Notes under the pieces: generated by a model | What the model saw: only the letters and a program-made list of their open reading frames with translations | Database searches by the model: none | Told to the model about the DNA's origin: nothing | In this document: positions 8,310-16,492 of the stretch, piece by piece | Numbering within the stretch: the first letter of the stretch is position 1 | Layout of the letters: every line of letters begins with the position of its first letter | Translations under genes and position numbers: made by a program | DNA from: Bacillota bacterium | Lineage (GTDB): Bacteria > Bacillota > Clostridia > Peptostreptococcales > Anaerovoracaceae | Direction of reading: 5' to 3' | Assembly (NCBI GenBank): GCA_017432345.1 | Contig: JAFRJI010000032.1 | Location: forward strand, 1-55,991 | Length of the DNA: 55,991 nucleotides

Positions 8310-9536
8310 TTATTTTCTGATCAGTTTCGCCCGTTTCAAGGAAGCCTTTCCGAAGATCCCGTCGACCTTGAGTTTCTCAGCGCTCTGAAATTTCTTAACA
8401 GCCTTTCTGGTCGCCTTGCCGAAGTCTCCGTCAACTTTCAGATTGTAATTTCCGTACCAGTTGAGGAACTTCTGCATCCGCTTGACCTGCTTATGTTTTT
8501 TGCTCTTGTACTTCAGGCCCTTTTTGCCGACCTTCGGGAATTTGCCCGGGTACTGGTGAAGCACCTGAGGGTTTGCAGGTATGTAGGTCTTTGCAACTTC
8601 CAGAGCCTGCTTGCCGAACTTGCCGTCCGCATAAAGGCCGACCGCTTTCTGGAAAGCCATGACGGCTGCTTCCGTCTGTTTATTGTAGACCCCGTCAGCA
8701 GCACCGCAGTCAAATCCGGCCCAGTTCAGGAAATTCTGCAGTTCTACGACACTGTTCCCTGCATAGCCGCGTTCCAGAGGTCCGCTGAACGGAGCACAAG
8801 CGCGGTAAATGTTGAACGACTTGTAATCGCTCTTTTTATAGTTGAAGGCCTTCTTATCGATGCATCCGAATTTTTTGGAGCAGTAGTGCGCTTCCGCCAG
8901 ATATCCTACACCGTTGATCTCAACGTAGATGCAGGTGTGCTTCGTACCGCTCTTCTTTGACCATACGATGACATCGCCCGGCTGCATGTCAGCCACCTTG
9001 CAGATGCCGGTCCGTTCCCACTTCTCCGGATAGTTCTTGTAATACTTCAGCGCCGGTGTAACGCCGCGCGGAGCGGAGGTGTCATATCCGGAATACCGGA
9101 TGACCGTTCCGACGAACACATCGCAGCTGGCGCCGGTCCTTGCCTGCTTGCCCCAGCCGGAGCGATCCGGATAGACCAGATCGAGTGCTTTCTGGAATTC
9201 AGGAGTCGGAGAACCGTTCGGATAAGAGTACTGGCTCTTTGGTGTCCCGTAAGGCCATGCCAGGTCGATGGCCTTCTTTGCGATGACATCAGCACCGCCC
9301 GGAAGAGCAGGCCACGGTCCCGGATACGGTTCCGTATTTACTTGTTCAGGTTCTTCTGCCGCCGTTTCCGTCGTTTCTTCTTCCATCGCGCCGATCTCAT
9401 TGTCCGAATTGGAGAGAACTCCAATGTTGGCGCCGCTGTCGGAAGGTTCCGCGCTGACCGCTACAGGTCCGCAGAACGAGTAGGAAGCGACCAGTACGAA
9501 TGCCAGAAGCAGAGTCAAAAATTTGTTTTTGAACAT
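8310..9536 (-). CDS. Secreted NlpC/P60-like wall protein with two peptidoglycan-binding domains
   Basis: The protein has a signal peptide (about residues 1-29, AVSA-E cleavage) and an acidic Thr/Glu-rich linker to about 75. An NlpC/P60-like papain-fold module follows, with probable catalytic Cys138 (in GASCDVF) and His200 (KHTCIYVE); His217 is a further candidate. Two PG_binding_1 repeats lie near 255-320 and 345-405 (VDGxFGKAT pattern). It probably cleaves or binds peptidoglycan peptides. It is last in a minus-strand operon with the ATP-grasp and GT2 genes, and its SD is AGGAAAGGAG. It is paralogous to the protein at 35700-37049. Exact hydrolase specificity is unknown. Confidence 0.82.
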   Translation of the reverse strand: MFKNKFLTLLLAFVLVASYSFCGPVAVSAEPSDSGANIGVLSNSDNEIGAMEEETTETAAEEPEQVNTEPYPGPWPALPGGADVIAKKAIDLAWPYGTPKSQYSYPNGSPTPEFQKALDLVYPDRSGWGKQARTGASCDVFVGTVIRYSGYDTSAPRGVTPALKYYKNYPEKWERTGICKVADMQPGDVIVWSKKSGTKHTCIYVEINGVGYLAEAHYCSKKFGCIDKKAFNYKKSDYKSFNIYRACAPFSGPLERGYAGNSVVELQNFLNWAGFDCGAADGVYNKQTEAAVMAFQKAVGLYADGKFGKQALEVAKTYIPANPQVLHQYPGKFPKVGKKGLKYKSKKHKQVKRMQKFLNWYGNYNLKVDGDFGKATRKAVKKFQSAEKLKVDGIFGKASLKRAKLIRK

Positions 9537-9555
9537 ACACAGGCTCCTTTCCTGT

Positions 9556-10734
9556 TTATTCTACTACAATTTCAATGTGATTCAAAGCCCTATCCAGAAG
9601 GGCATTCGCTTCTTCCAGCGTTTTGCCCTTTGTGATCACGTGACCGATCCGGTGAGGACCGATCCGGAACGCATGGACTTCATCGCCCGGCTGGTAGTCG
9701 AACTGGATATCGACGATGTCCGGGTCAGGTGCATTGCAGTCGGTTTGTGAAACGATGACGCCATCCCGGTCACTCATGAGGAGCTTGCTGACATTCGGAA
9801 CGGCCTTGTCCGATTCGAACGTCACATCCTCGCCCAGAGCGGTGCGGATGATCTTCTCGTAATAATCGTAGTCATAATAAATGGATACCAGTTCGGCGAG
9901 ACACGTCGCGCCGGACCGGCCGCCGATCTCCAGAACGTAGACTTCGTCATTGCTCAAAATGAAGTCGGCGTTGATCGCGCAGTTGTCCAGTCCCATCGCT
10001 TCGATGGCGCGGGTCAGCTGCAGGTCCGTATCATCCAGTACCTTCTGCGGGAGATCATACGGCGCAAAATGCCCGACCGGGACGCCGGTATCTCCCTTGA
10101 AGACGAAGTCCCCGTGCGGGAGGATGAACTGGATCTTGCCATCTTTTACAAAGGCCTGGGCGCCGAATTCCTCACCGTCGATGTATTCCTCCACGATGAA
10201 GTGATCGGCTCTCGTATTGTCCAGAACGTTGGCCCGTGCGGCCTCGAATTCATCCGGGCTGTTGACCTTGACGATCCCGCGGCTGCCGGAAGAATCGACG
10301 GACTTGAACATCAGGGGCAGCTGCAGGCCGGTCAATTTGCCGGCATAGTCAGCGTCCTCTGTGGCGATCTTTCTGTATTTGGCGGTGCGAACACCGAATT
10401 TCTCATATTGTTCCTTCATCCGGTACTTGTCCGTCGCGATCTGCGCCGCATCATAGCTCAGGCCGGTCAGGCCGAGCGTATCGCAGACGCGTCCGATCGT
10501 GATGACGGCGACGTCGGTACCAGCGGTAACGATCCCGTCGATGTTCTCGCTTTTCGCGATCTCCAGGATCTTCTCGAAATCCGTGGTATTTTCATAGTAC
10601 ACCTTGTCGGCGAGCGGGAATCCCGGATATTTGCCGGGTATGCTGGCGACGATGGTGTAGATGCCCATTTTTCGCGCGGTCACGATCAAAGGGACCTGAT
10701 AGATGCCGGCGCCGAGGATGAGTAGTTTTTTCAC
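9556..10734 (-). CDS. ATP-grasp carboxylate-amine ligase-like protein
   Basis: The protein has a Rossmann-like N-terminus (LILGAG at 4-9) followed by an ATP-grasp fold resembling the PurK/carbamoyl-phosphate synthetase group. Visible signs are MFKSVDSSGSRGI, which contains the ATP-binding lysine, an EEYIDGEEF segment and the metal-binding LEIGGRSG region. Such enzymes form an amide, peptide or thioester bond through an acyl-phosphate. It overlaps the upstream GT2 gene by 4 bases, so the two are translationally coupled and may act on the same sugar. Substrates cannot be read from the sequence. Confidence 0.78.
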   Translation of the reverse strand: MKKLLILGAGIYQVPLIVTARKMGIYTIVASIPGKYPGFPLADKVYYENTTDFEKILEIAKSENIDGIVTAGTDVAVITIGRVCDTLGLTGLSYDAAQIATDKYRMKEQYEKFGVRTAKYRKIATEDADYAGKLTGLQLPLMFKSVDSSGSRGIVKVNSPDEFEAARANVLDNTRADHFIVEEYIDGEEFGAQAFVKDGKIQFILPHGDFVFKGDTGVPVGHFAPYDLPQKVLDDTDLQLTRAIEAMGLDNCAINADFILSNDEVYVLEIGGRSGATCLAELVSIYYDYDYYEKIIRTALGEDVTFESDKAVPNVSKLLMSDRDGVIVSQTDCNAPDPDIVDIQFDYQPGDEVHAFRIGPHRIGHVITKGKTLEEANALLDRALNHIEIVVE

Positions 10735-11669
10735 AGTCTCTTGTCTCCTGTATAAATGCTGCGGATCACGTATTGCGGGTTATTGCTGAGTCCTAGGTAC
10801 ATGCGGCCCAGGTACTCACCGATCAAGCCAAGGAACAGCATGATCAGACCGGAGAAGAAGCAGATCGCGACCATCATCGAATACCAACCGACCGCGCTGG
10901 TCGGCGCGAGCAGTTTTTTCAGAACGACGGCGACTGCACCCAGAATGCTCAGGATGGACAGGAATACGCCGACGTTCCGTGCGATCCGCAATGGAACGAT
11001 GGAATAACCCATGATATTGGACCACAGGCTGACGAGCTTTTTGAACGTGTAGCCGGATGATCCGTAGGCCCTTTCGAAGTGTTCCACTTCCACGCTGACG
11101 ATGTCATTGGAAGTCCTCAGGAAAAGGCCCTGCAGGTGCGTGTAGGCACCTCTGTATTGAATGACGTAATCACGTACGAATTTTTTGATGATCCAGAAGC
11201 TGGAGGTCTTCATGTCCTTCGGCTTGCCGATCAGGATCCGAACCGAGGTGTGGTTGACCCAGCTGCCGAAATTGCGGAAACCGGTCTGCTTCTTATCGGC
11301 GTAATAGCCGTACACGATGTCGTGTCCCTGATCGAACGCCTCGAACAGTTTCGGAAGCTGCGACGGATGCGTCTGCATATCGTCGTCCATGGCGATGATC
11401 ACATCGCCGGAGCAGACGTTGAGTCCGGCCATGACCGCGTTGTGCTGGCCCGCGTTCTGCGCCAGCTCGACGACCTTGACATACGCGTATTCATCGGCCA
11501 GTTGGCGGAGCTTGCGAACGGTCGCTCCGTCGTCCGGAGAGAAGTCGTCCACCAGGACGAATTCAAACGGGATTTTATTCAGTTTGGTCAGTTCCGTGCT
11601 CGTCATCTCCACGACCTGACGGATCGTATGAGAAGACTGATAGCAAGGGATCACAACAGAATAAAGCAT
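10731..11669 (-). CDS. Membrane GT2 glycosyltransferase (CsbB/GtrB/ArnC-like)
   Basis: An N-terminal GT-A domain carries SVVIPCYQS, VDDFSPD and the MDDDMQTHP metal motif. Two C-terminal membrane spans lie around residues 232-255 and 265-290, the standard layout of polyprenyl-phosphate sugar transferases. These load a sugar onto undecaprenyl phosphate on the cytoplasmic side. In Bacillus, the CsbB enzyme works with YfhO, and a YfhO-family gene lies at 16493 here. It has its own promoter and is the first gene of the minus-strand operon. The sugar donor is unknown. Confidence 0.88.
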   Translation of the reverse strand: MLYSVVIPCYQSSHTIRQVVEMTSTELTKLNKIPFEFVLVDDFSPDDGATVRKLRQLADEYAYVKVVELAQNAGQHNAVMAGLNVCSGDVIIAMDDDMQTHPSQLPKLFEAFDQGHDIVYGYYADKKQTGFRNFGSWVNHTSVRILIGKPKDMKTSSFWIIKKFVRDYVIQYRGAYTHLQGLFLRTSNDIVSVEVEHFERAYGSSGYTFKKLVSLWSNIMGYSIVPLRIARNVGVFLSILSILGAVAVVLKKLLAPTSAVGWYSMMVAICFFSGLIMLFLGLIGEYLGRMYLGLSNNPQYVIRSIYTGDKRL

Positions 11670-11695
11670 TGTAAATACAGTCCTCCGTATCCTAC

Positions 11696-11724
11696 AGTAT
11701 ACTTCATAAAATCAAGAAAATCAA
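11696..11724 (-). promoter_or_regulatory. Promoter of the GT2 operon
   Basis: On the minus strand TTGATT (11719-11724) and TATACT (11696-11701) are spaced by 17 bases. GGAGGA follows, 11 bases before the GT2 start. Confidence 0.65.
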
Positions 11725-11759
11725 AGATGCTATACAATTATTAAGAAACCGTAAAAAGA

Positions 11760-11788
11760 TTGAAAGAATTAGGGAAATAAGGTATACT
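11760..11788 (+). promoter_or_regulatory. Promoter of the L,D-transpeptidase gene
   Basis: TTGAAA (11760-11765) and TATACT (11783-11788) are separated by 17 bases, a good sigma-A promoter. It is divergent from the GT2 promoter in the same 180-base intergenic region. Confidence 0.75.
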
Positions 11789-11812
11789 AACCCTATATAT
11801 TGAGAGGTTAGT
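11786..11812 (+). repeat. Inverted repeat overlapping the -10, operator candidate
   Basis: ACTAACC and GGTTAGT form a 7-bp inverted repeat with a 13-base spacer. The left arm overlaps the last three bases of the -10 and the right arm lies in the transcribed leader. It could be an operator or a leader hairpin; no cognate regulator can be named. Confidence 0.4.
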
Positions 11813-11852
11813 TTATAGTTAGGATCTTAGTGAGAATTAAGAGGATATGGAG

Positions 11853-13556
11853 ATGAAGAGAAAAATCAGTTTGAAACATTTAGTTAGTATCATGACGATT
11901 GCAGCCATGCTGTTTTCGACCATGGGCATCGGGGCTTTTGCAGAGACCACCGGTGTCGAAGGAGAACAGCCGGCGGACGGAGTCCAGGCCATGGAGCTTC
12001 CGGATGAGGACGCTTCATTAGAGGCTGACGAAGTGGAGACTCCAGACGTTGAGGCGGCAGAGGTAGAAGAAGGAACCGTAGAGGCAGCCGAAGATCCTTC
12101 CGACGACGTGACGTATTTTGTGGGAACCGTCGTTGAGGTAGGAACGGGTTATGTCATCGTGCAGGATGAAGGCGGCACGCAGGTAACCTTTTCCTTGGAC
12201 TCAGATGACATGATGGAATTTGATGGAATCGTTGCCGGGGATGTGGTTTGCATATTCTATCGCGGAACGCCGGGAGCTGAGGATTTTGAGTTCGAAGCGG
12301 TTTTGGAAAATCCGACACAGGATGAAATCGATGAAATGCTGGCCGAGCTCAATGATCCGGGCGAAGAAGAAGAAGAGGGAATGATCTATCTGGATAAGGG
12401 CGTAAAAGTCTTCCGGACCGTTTCCGGACACCAGCGGATCAGACTCGTCTTTACACCGATCGAACCTGCTGCATACACCTACAATAAGGGTGAAAAGCAG
12501 GTCACCGTTACGCACTATCAGATCAAGAGAAAGAAAAAGGGCGGTTCCTGGAAGAACTACGAACTGCTGACGGCTGTTATGCCGGATGAAAACGGCCAGA
12601 TCAACCAGAAGCCGCACGGGAAAAAGTATGGATTGAAATATCCGTACCAGGTCAAGAACGGAACCTATTACTATACGGACAGAGCAGTAGGGGATGGACT
12701 GGTCGACTCTAATAAGGGTTATGATGATATCTATTATTACAGAGTCATCCCGCAGGTCCGCGATCCTGAGACCAACAAGGTCACACATACCTTCAAGCCT
12801 GGCAAGGCGAAGACCTTGAAAGATTCCTGCGTACGGACGTCCTTTATTACGGTAACATTCAAGACTACGAAGAAGCTGACGAGCCATGATGGCGAAGCCG
12901 GCTCGAAGAAGTTCAAGAGAAAGTATAAGAACAAGAAAATCTCCCATACATTCAAGAAGGGGGACAAGGTCATCACATGTGGCTACGGCGTCGGACAATA
13001 CGTATTCATCTATAAGGGACATATGTTCTACCTGAATCGTATCAGCGCCAGCGCGAGCAACGATAAGGGACCAAAGCACCACGACTACATCAAGCAGGAG
13101 TACAGCAAGGAAGAAGCGGAACTGTTCATCAACATGAACCGCAACGGCTCCAGAACCAAGAGCCCGTCGAAGTATCTGCTCTGGGTCAACACCTACACGC
13201 AGCAGATCTACATCTTCAAAGGCAAAAAGGGAAAATGGAAACTCCAGAAGAGCTGGGATGTTAACACCGGATCGGCTTCTACTCCGACGATCCGTCACAT
13301 CGACCCGAAGGATCCACAGGTCCGGAGCGGACGAAAGATCGGTGAGTTCGCGCAGATCCAGAGAAAAGTCAGATGGCGCCATAATATCCCTTATTGGAAC
13401 TGTGTTTCGACCTGGAACGCGATCCACGGAAAGAGAGCTTCTATGAGCGCGATCAACGGACATCCATGCTCCGGCGGATGCGTCAGAAATACGAACGAAC
13501 ATGCCGGCTGGATCTACAAGAACTGCAATACGAAGTCGAGAGTCATCATATTCTAA
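11853..13556 (+). CDS. Secreted L,D-transpeptidase (YkuD domain)
   Basis: The protein has a signal peptide (about residues 1-31, ending in GAFA), a Glu/Asp/Val-rich acidic linker to about 85 and a small OB-like beta domain (about 90-155). A lysine-rich central region follows, then a C-terminal YkuD domain. The transpeptidase motif is clear, with AIHGK and then SGGCVR giving catalytic Cys543. Such enzymes form 3-3 crosslinks or attach proteins to peptidoglycan. I prefer the ATG at 11853 because AAGAGG lies 8 bases upstream of it but only 2 bases before the ATG at 11847. The gene has its own promoter; tagD follows after 32 bases. Confidence 0.88.
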   Translation: MKRKISLKHLVSIMTIAAMLFSTMGIGAFAETTGVEGEQPADGVQAMELPDEDASLEADEVETPDVEAAEVEEGTVEAAEDPSDDVTYFVGTVVEVGTGYVIVQDEGGTQVTFSLDSDDMMEFDGIVAGDVVCIFYRGTPGAEDFEFEAVLENPTQDEIDEMLAELNDPGEEEEEGMIYLDKGVKVFRTVSGHQRIRLVFTPIEPAAYTYNKGEKQVTVTHYQIKRKKKGGSWKNYELLTAVMPDENGQINQKPHGKKYGLKYPYQVKNGTYYYTDRAVGDGLVDSNKGYDDIYYYRVIPQVRDPETNKVTHTFKPGKAKTLKDSCVRTSFITVTFKTTKKLTSHDGEAGSKKFKRKYKNKKISHTFKKGDKVITCGYGVGQYVFIYKGHMFYLNRISASASNDKGPKHHDYIKQEYSKEEAELFINMNRNGSRTKSPSKYLLWVNTYTQQIYIFKGKKGKWKLQKSWDVNTGSASTPTIRHIDPKDPQVRSGRKIGEFAQIQRKVRWRHNIPYWNCVSTWNAIHGKRASMSAINGHPCSGGCVRNTNEHAGWIYKNCNTKSRVIIF

Positions 13557-13588
13557 AAGCTTCGGCTGTGAATTGAGGGTAAACGAAT

Positions 13589-13987
13589 ATGAAAAAGGTT
13601 ATCACATACGGCACATTTGACTTGCTGCATTACGGGCACGTCAATCTTCTCCAGAGAGCGAAGGCTCTCGGGGATTATCTGATCGTGGCGATCTCGACGG
13701 ATGAATTCAACTGGAACGAGAAGCAGAAGAAATGTTATTTCTCTTATGAAGAGAGAAAACGTCTGGTCGAAGCGATCCGTTACGTCGATCTGGTCATTCC
13801 GGAGGAGGCGTGGGATCAGAAGATCCAGGATGTCAAGGAATTCAAAGTGGACACCTTCGTGATCGGAGATGACTGGACCGGAAAGTTCGATTTCCTGAAG
13901 GATTATTGCGAAGTGGTCTATCTGCCGCGGACACCGGAGATCTCGACCACACAGATCAAAGCAGAGTTAGGTGGGAAAAATAAATAA
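13589..13987 (+). CDS. tagD: Glycerol-3-phosphate cytidylyltransferase
   Basis: TagD makes CDP-glycerol from CTP and glycerol-3-phosphate, the donor for poly(glycerol phosphate) polymers. The nucleotidyltransferase motif HYGH (residues 14-17), YGTFDLLH and the RTPEISTT motif near the C-terminus are intact, and 132 residues is the normal family length. SD GAGGG. It supplies the CDP-glycerol-type transferases encoded from 19 kb to 45 kb. A strong terminator follows it. Confidence 0.95.
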   Translation: MKKVITYGTFDLLHYGHVNLLQRAKALGDYLIVAISTDEFNWNEKQKKCYFSYEERKRLVEAIRYVDLVIPEEAWDQKIQDVKEFKVDTFVIGDDWTGKFDFLKDYCEVVYLPRTPEISTTQIKAELGGKNK

Positions 13988-13994
13988 CTAAAAG

Positions 13995-14039
13995 AGCTGC
14001 TGCAATGAGGAATCCTCATGCAGCAGCTTTTCTTTTTTT
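13995..14039 (+). terminator. Strong terminator after tagD
   Basis: A long stem (AGCTGCTGCA and TGAGG paired with CCTCA and TGCAGCAGCT, one bulged A) with a short loop is followed by TTTTCTTTTTTT. It separates tagD from the convergent lipoprotein gene. Confidence 0.9.
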
Positions 14040-14045
14040 GCGGGC

Positions 14046-14519
14046 TTATTTTTCGTCTTCGTGTTTGGTCAGCACGACTTTTCCGAAATCCAGTTCATCC
14101 TCTTCCAGTACAAAATTCCCCTTTGCCGTATAGAAGAGGTCGCAGCCCCAATCGAGTTCTTCTTCGTAAAGATGAATTCCGAAATCCTCTTCCTCCCAGG
14201 TACCCTGAAGCTTTTCATCGTTGATGTCGCCGGTCCAGGTCCCGTCTTTCTTGATCACGATCTTGAACTTTCCGTACAGGTACTCCGCTTTGGCGGAATC
14301 CGCTGTCCATGTGCCGTAGAAGTTCTTCGTCGGCGTTTGGACTTTGATCACGCTGCCGTCCTTCTCGGAACTTGGCTGCTCCATTTCCTCGATATCCGCC
14401 GACGCTTCCGTGGCTGCATCATCACCGTCCGCGGAATCATTGTCTCCGCACGCGGCGAACAGGCACGTCATCGACAGCATCAGAAGAGCCGCCAGCAAAA
14501 TGCTTAGTTTTCGTTTCAT
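14046..14519 (-). CDS. Putative lipoprotein
   Basis: This is a 157-residue exported lipoprotein. A lysine/arginine N-terminus, a hydrophobic stretch and the lipobox LFAAC predict lipidation of the Cys. An Asp/Glu/Ala-rich linker follows, then a beta-rich C-terminal domain with GTWT and GTWEEED repeats resembling small lipocalin-like domains. I choose the ATG at 14519 because GGAGG lies 8 bases upstream; a nearer ATG and a TTG upstream would be badly spaced. Function unknown. Confidence 0.72.
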   Translation of the reverse strand: MKRKLSILLAALLMLSMTCLFAACGDNDSADGDDAATEASADIEEMEQPSSEKDGSVIKVQTPTKNFYGTWTADSAKAEYLYGKFKIVIKKDGTWTGDINDEKLQGTWEEEDFGIHLYEEELDWGCDLFYTAKGNFVLEEDELDFGKVVLTKHEDEK

Positions 14520-14602
14520 TTTCATAACCTCCAATCAAAAAATATAATACACGCTTATATTTCAAAACTCAAGGACAAACCGAACCATTTGTGGTAAAAT
14601 CA

Positions 14603-14633
14603 AGTCATAATTTATACTGCAATAATTATGACT
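14603..14633 (+). promoter_or_regulatory. Interrupted palindrome upstream of the ACP gene (LysR-type box candidate)
   Basis: A perfect 10-bp inverted repeat (AGTCATAATT, 14603-14612; AATTATGACT, 14624-14633) has an 11-base spacer. A candidate -10, TATACT (14613-14618), lies in the spacer, with TTGTGG 18 bases upstream of it. ATAATT-N11-AATTAT fits the T-N11-A pattern of LysR-type regulators. The site ends 19 bases before the ACP start. A leader hairpin is the alternative. Confidence 0.5.
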
Positions 14634-14652
14634 AGAAACAGGAGAAAGACAA

Positions 14653-14880
14653 ATGAGAGAAACAGTTCTTGAAATTCTGGAAGAGCTCAGAGAAGACGTT
14701 GATTTTGAAAACGAAACGAAACTGGCGGATGACCGTATCTTATCCTCCCTGGACATCGTTTCTATCGTTGGGAAATTCAACGATGAATTTGACATCGAGA
14801 TCTCCATCGAAGATCTGGAGCCGGAAAACTTTAATTCTGTCGACGCGATGGTCGAACTGATCACCAGAGTACAGGAATAA
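14653..14880 (+). CDS. Acyl carrier protein, DltC-like
   Basis: This 75-residue carrier protein is closely similar to the DltC-like ACP at 42273. The 4'-phosphopantetheine serine is most likely Ser32 in ILSSLDIV. The Asp that normally precedes it in the DSL motif is Ser31 here. It should carry an activated acyl or aminoacyl group to the MBOAT protein encoded 19 bases downstream. No DltA homologue is adjacent; the nearest AMP-ligase is the convergent gene at 22302-23774. SD AGGAGAAAG. Confidence 0.87.
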   Translation: MRETVLEILEELREDVDFENETKLADDRILSSLDIVSIVGKFNDEFDIEISIEDLEPENFNSVDAMVELITRVQE

Positions 14881-14899
14881 GGAGAGAGACCGTCTCAGT

Positions 14900-16492
14900 A
14901 TGGCTTTTACATCAATCAATTTTCTAATTTTTGCATTGGCCGCAATGATCTTGTATTATTGCGTGCCTTTGAATTGGAGATGGCTGGTTCTGCTTGTTGC
15001 CAGCTATGCTTTTTATTTGATTTCCAGCCCGAAAACGTTCGTGTTCATTCTAGCGACAACGATCGTGACTTTTTTTGGCGGGAAACAGATCGGCGCGTAC
15101 AACAGCACCTATAAAGCATACATGGATGAGCACAAGAAAGAACTGTCCAGTCAGGAGAGAAAGGCAGCAAAGGCAGCGAATCAGAAGAAAAAACGAAAGA
15201 TCGTTGCCATTGTCCTCATCATCGACTTCGGCATCTTGGCCGTGCTCAAGTACTTCCGGTACTATCTGCAGGCGATGGGACTGTTCGATACCGGAATGCT
15301 GCTGATTCCGCTGGGCATCTCTTTTTATACCTTCCAGTCGGCAGCCTACATCATCGACCTGTACCGGAGCAAGATGGACGCCGATACGAACATCGCGAAA
15401 TTCGCCCTGTTCACGTCCTTCTTCCCGCAGATCATCCAGGGACCGATCCCGCGGCACAACGAACTGGCCAAGCAGCTCTACGAAGGCCACCGGTTCGAGT
15501 TCAACAACCTGACCTCCGGGGCGCAGCTCTTCCTGTGGGGCTTCTTTAAGAAACTGATCATCGCGGACCGGATCGCCATCCCATGCGCGCAGATATTCGA
15601 TAACTACACGGATTATTCCGGCGGGATCGTTTTCGCCTCTTTCGTGTTCTACACGATCCAGATCTACGCGGACTTCAGCGGCGGCATCGACATCGCCCGC
15701 GGCGTTGCAAAGTGCTTAGGTATTAACATGCCTTTGAACTTCATGCGTCCGTATTTCGCCGAAAGCCTTTCGGAGTTTTGGCGCAGATGGCACATGTCAC
15801 TGAGTTTCTGGTGCAGAGACTATATCTTTTATCCGATCGCTATCTCAAAATTCTTCGGTCGGCTGGGCACGAGCCTGCGGAAGACTCTCGGCAATCATGT
15901 GGGGCAGCTGTTCCCGGTCATCGTAGCGCAGTTCGCCACCTTTATCACGATCGGCATCTGGCACGGTGCGGAATTCAAGTACGTAGCATATGGCCTGTAC
16001 AACGGCACCATCATCGTTCTGGGGCTTTTGCTGGAACCGCTCTTTGTCAAGTGGGCCGAAAAACTGCACATCAACCGCAGGAGCAACGGGTGGAAGTATT
16101 TCGGAATCGTCCGGACGTTCGTCATCGTTTCCTTCGGACGCGCCTTCCCGAAAGCGGCCTCGTTCTCCGTGGCGGTTTCCATGATCATTTCCGTATTCCG
16201 GCCTGGCCATGGACCATCGTTCGCAGATGCGATCATGGATATCGGCATGTCGGATATCGATTATATGATCCTGATCGGAGCCTGCATCGTCTGGTTCCTG
16301 ATCAGTTTATATGAAGAAAAATACTTTAAGAAAAATGGCGGGGACGGAACCGAATCGTTCCGGGAGATGCTGGGGAACAAACCGGCGACTCTCCGTTGGA
16401 CGATCCTTCTGCTCGGCTTTGCAGCAGTTCTGGCTCTGGGCGTTTACGGTCCTGGTTACGATGCCAGCGCATTTATTTACAGAGGATTCTAA
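14900..16492 (+). CDS. MBOAT family O-acyltransferase (DltB/AlgI-like)
   Basis: This is a polytopic membrane protein of 530 residues. The MBOAT signature RRWHMSLSFW carries His298, and GIWHGAE carries the catalytic His355. DltB-type proteins move an acyl or D-alanyl group from a carrier protein through the membrane to a surface polymer. The preceding ACP gene supports that role here. The YfhO gene starts at the very next base after its stop. It is paralogous to the MBOAT protein at 39079. The group transferred (D-Ala, acetyl or other acyl) is not determined. Confidence 0.9.
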   Translation: MAFTSINFLIFALAAMILYYCVPLNWRWLVLLVASYAFYLISSPKTFVFILATTIVTFFGGKQIGAYNSTYKAYMDEHKKELSSQERKAAKAANQKKKRKIVAIVLIIDFGILAVLKYFRYYLQAMGLFDTGMLLIPLGISFYTFQSAAYIIDLYRSKMDADTNIAKFALFTSFFPQIIQGPIPRHNELAKQLYEGHRFEFNNLTSGAQLFLWGFFKKLIIADRIAIPCAQIFDNYTDYSGGIVFASFVFYTIQIYADFSGGIDIARGVAKCLGINMPLNFMRPYFAESLSEFWRRWHMSLSFWCRDYIFYPIAISKFFGRLGTSLRKTLGNHVGQLFPVIVAQFATFITIGIWHGAEFKYVAYGLYNGTIIVLGLLLEPLFVKWAEKLHINRRSNGWKYFGIVRTFVIVSFGRAFPKAASFSVAVSMIISVFRPGHGPSFADAIMDIGMSDIDYMILIGACIVWFLISLYEEKYFKKNGGDGTESFREMLGNKPATLRWTILLLGFAAVLALGVYGPGYDASAFIYRGF

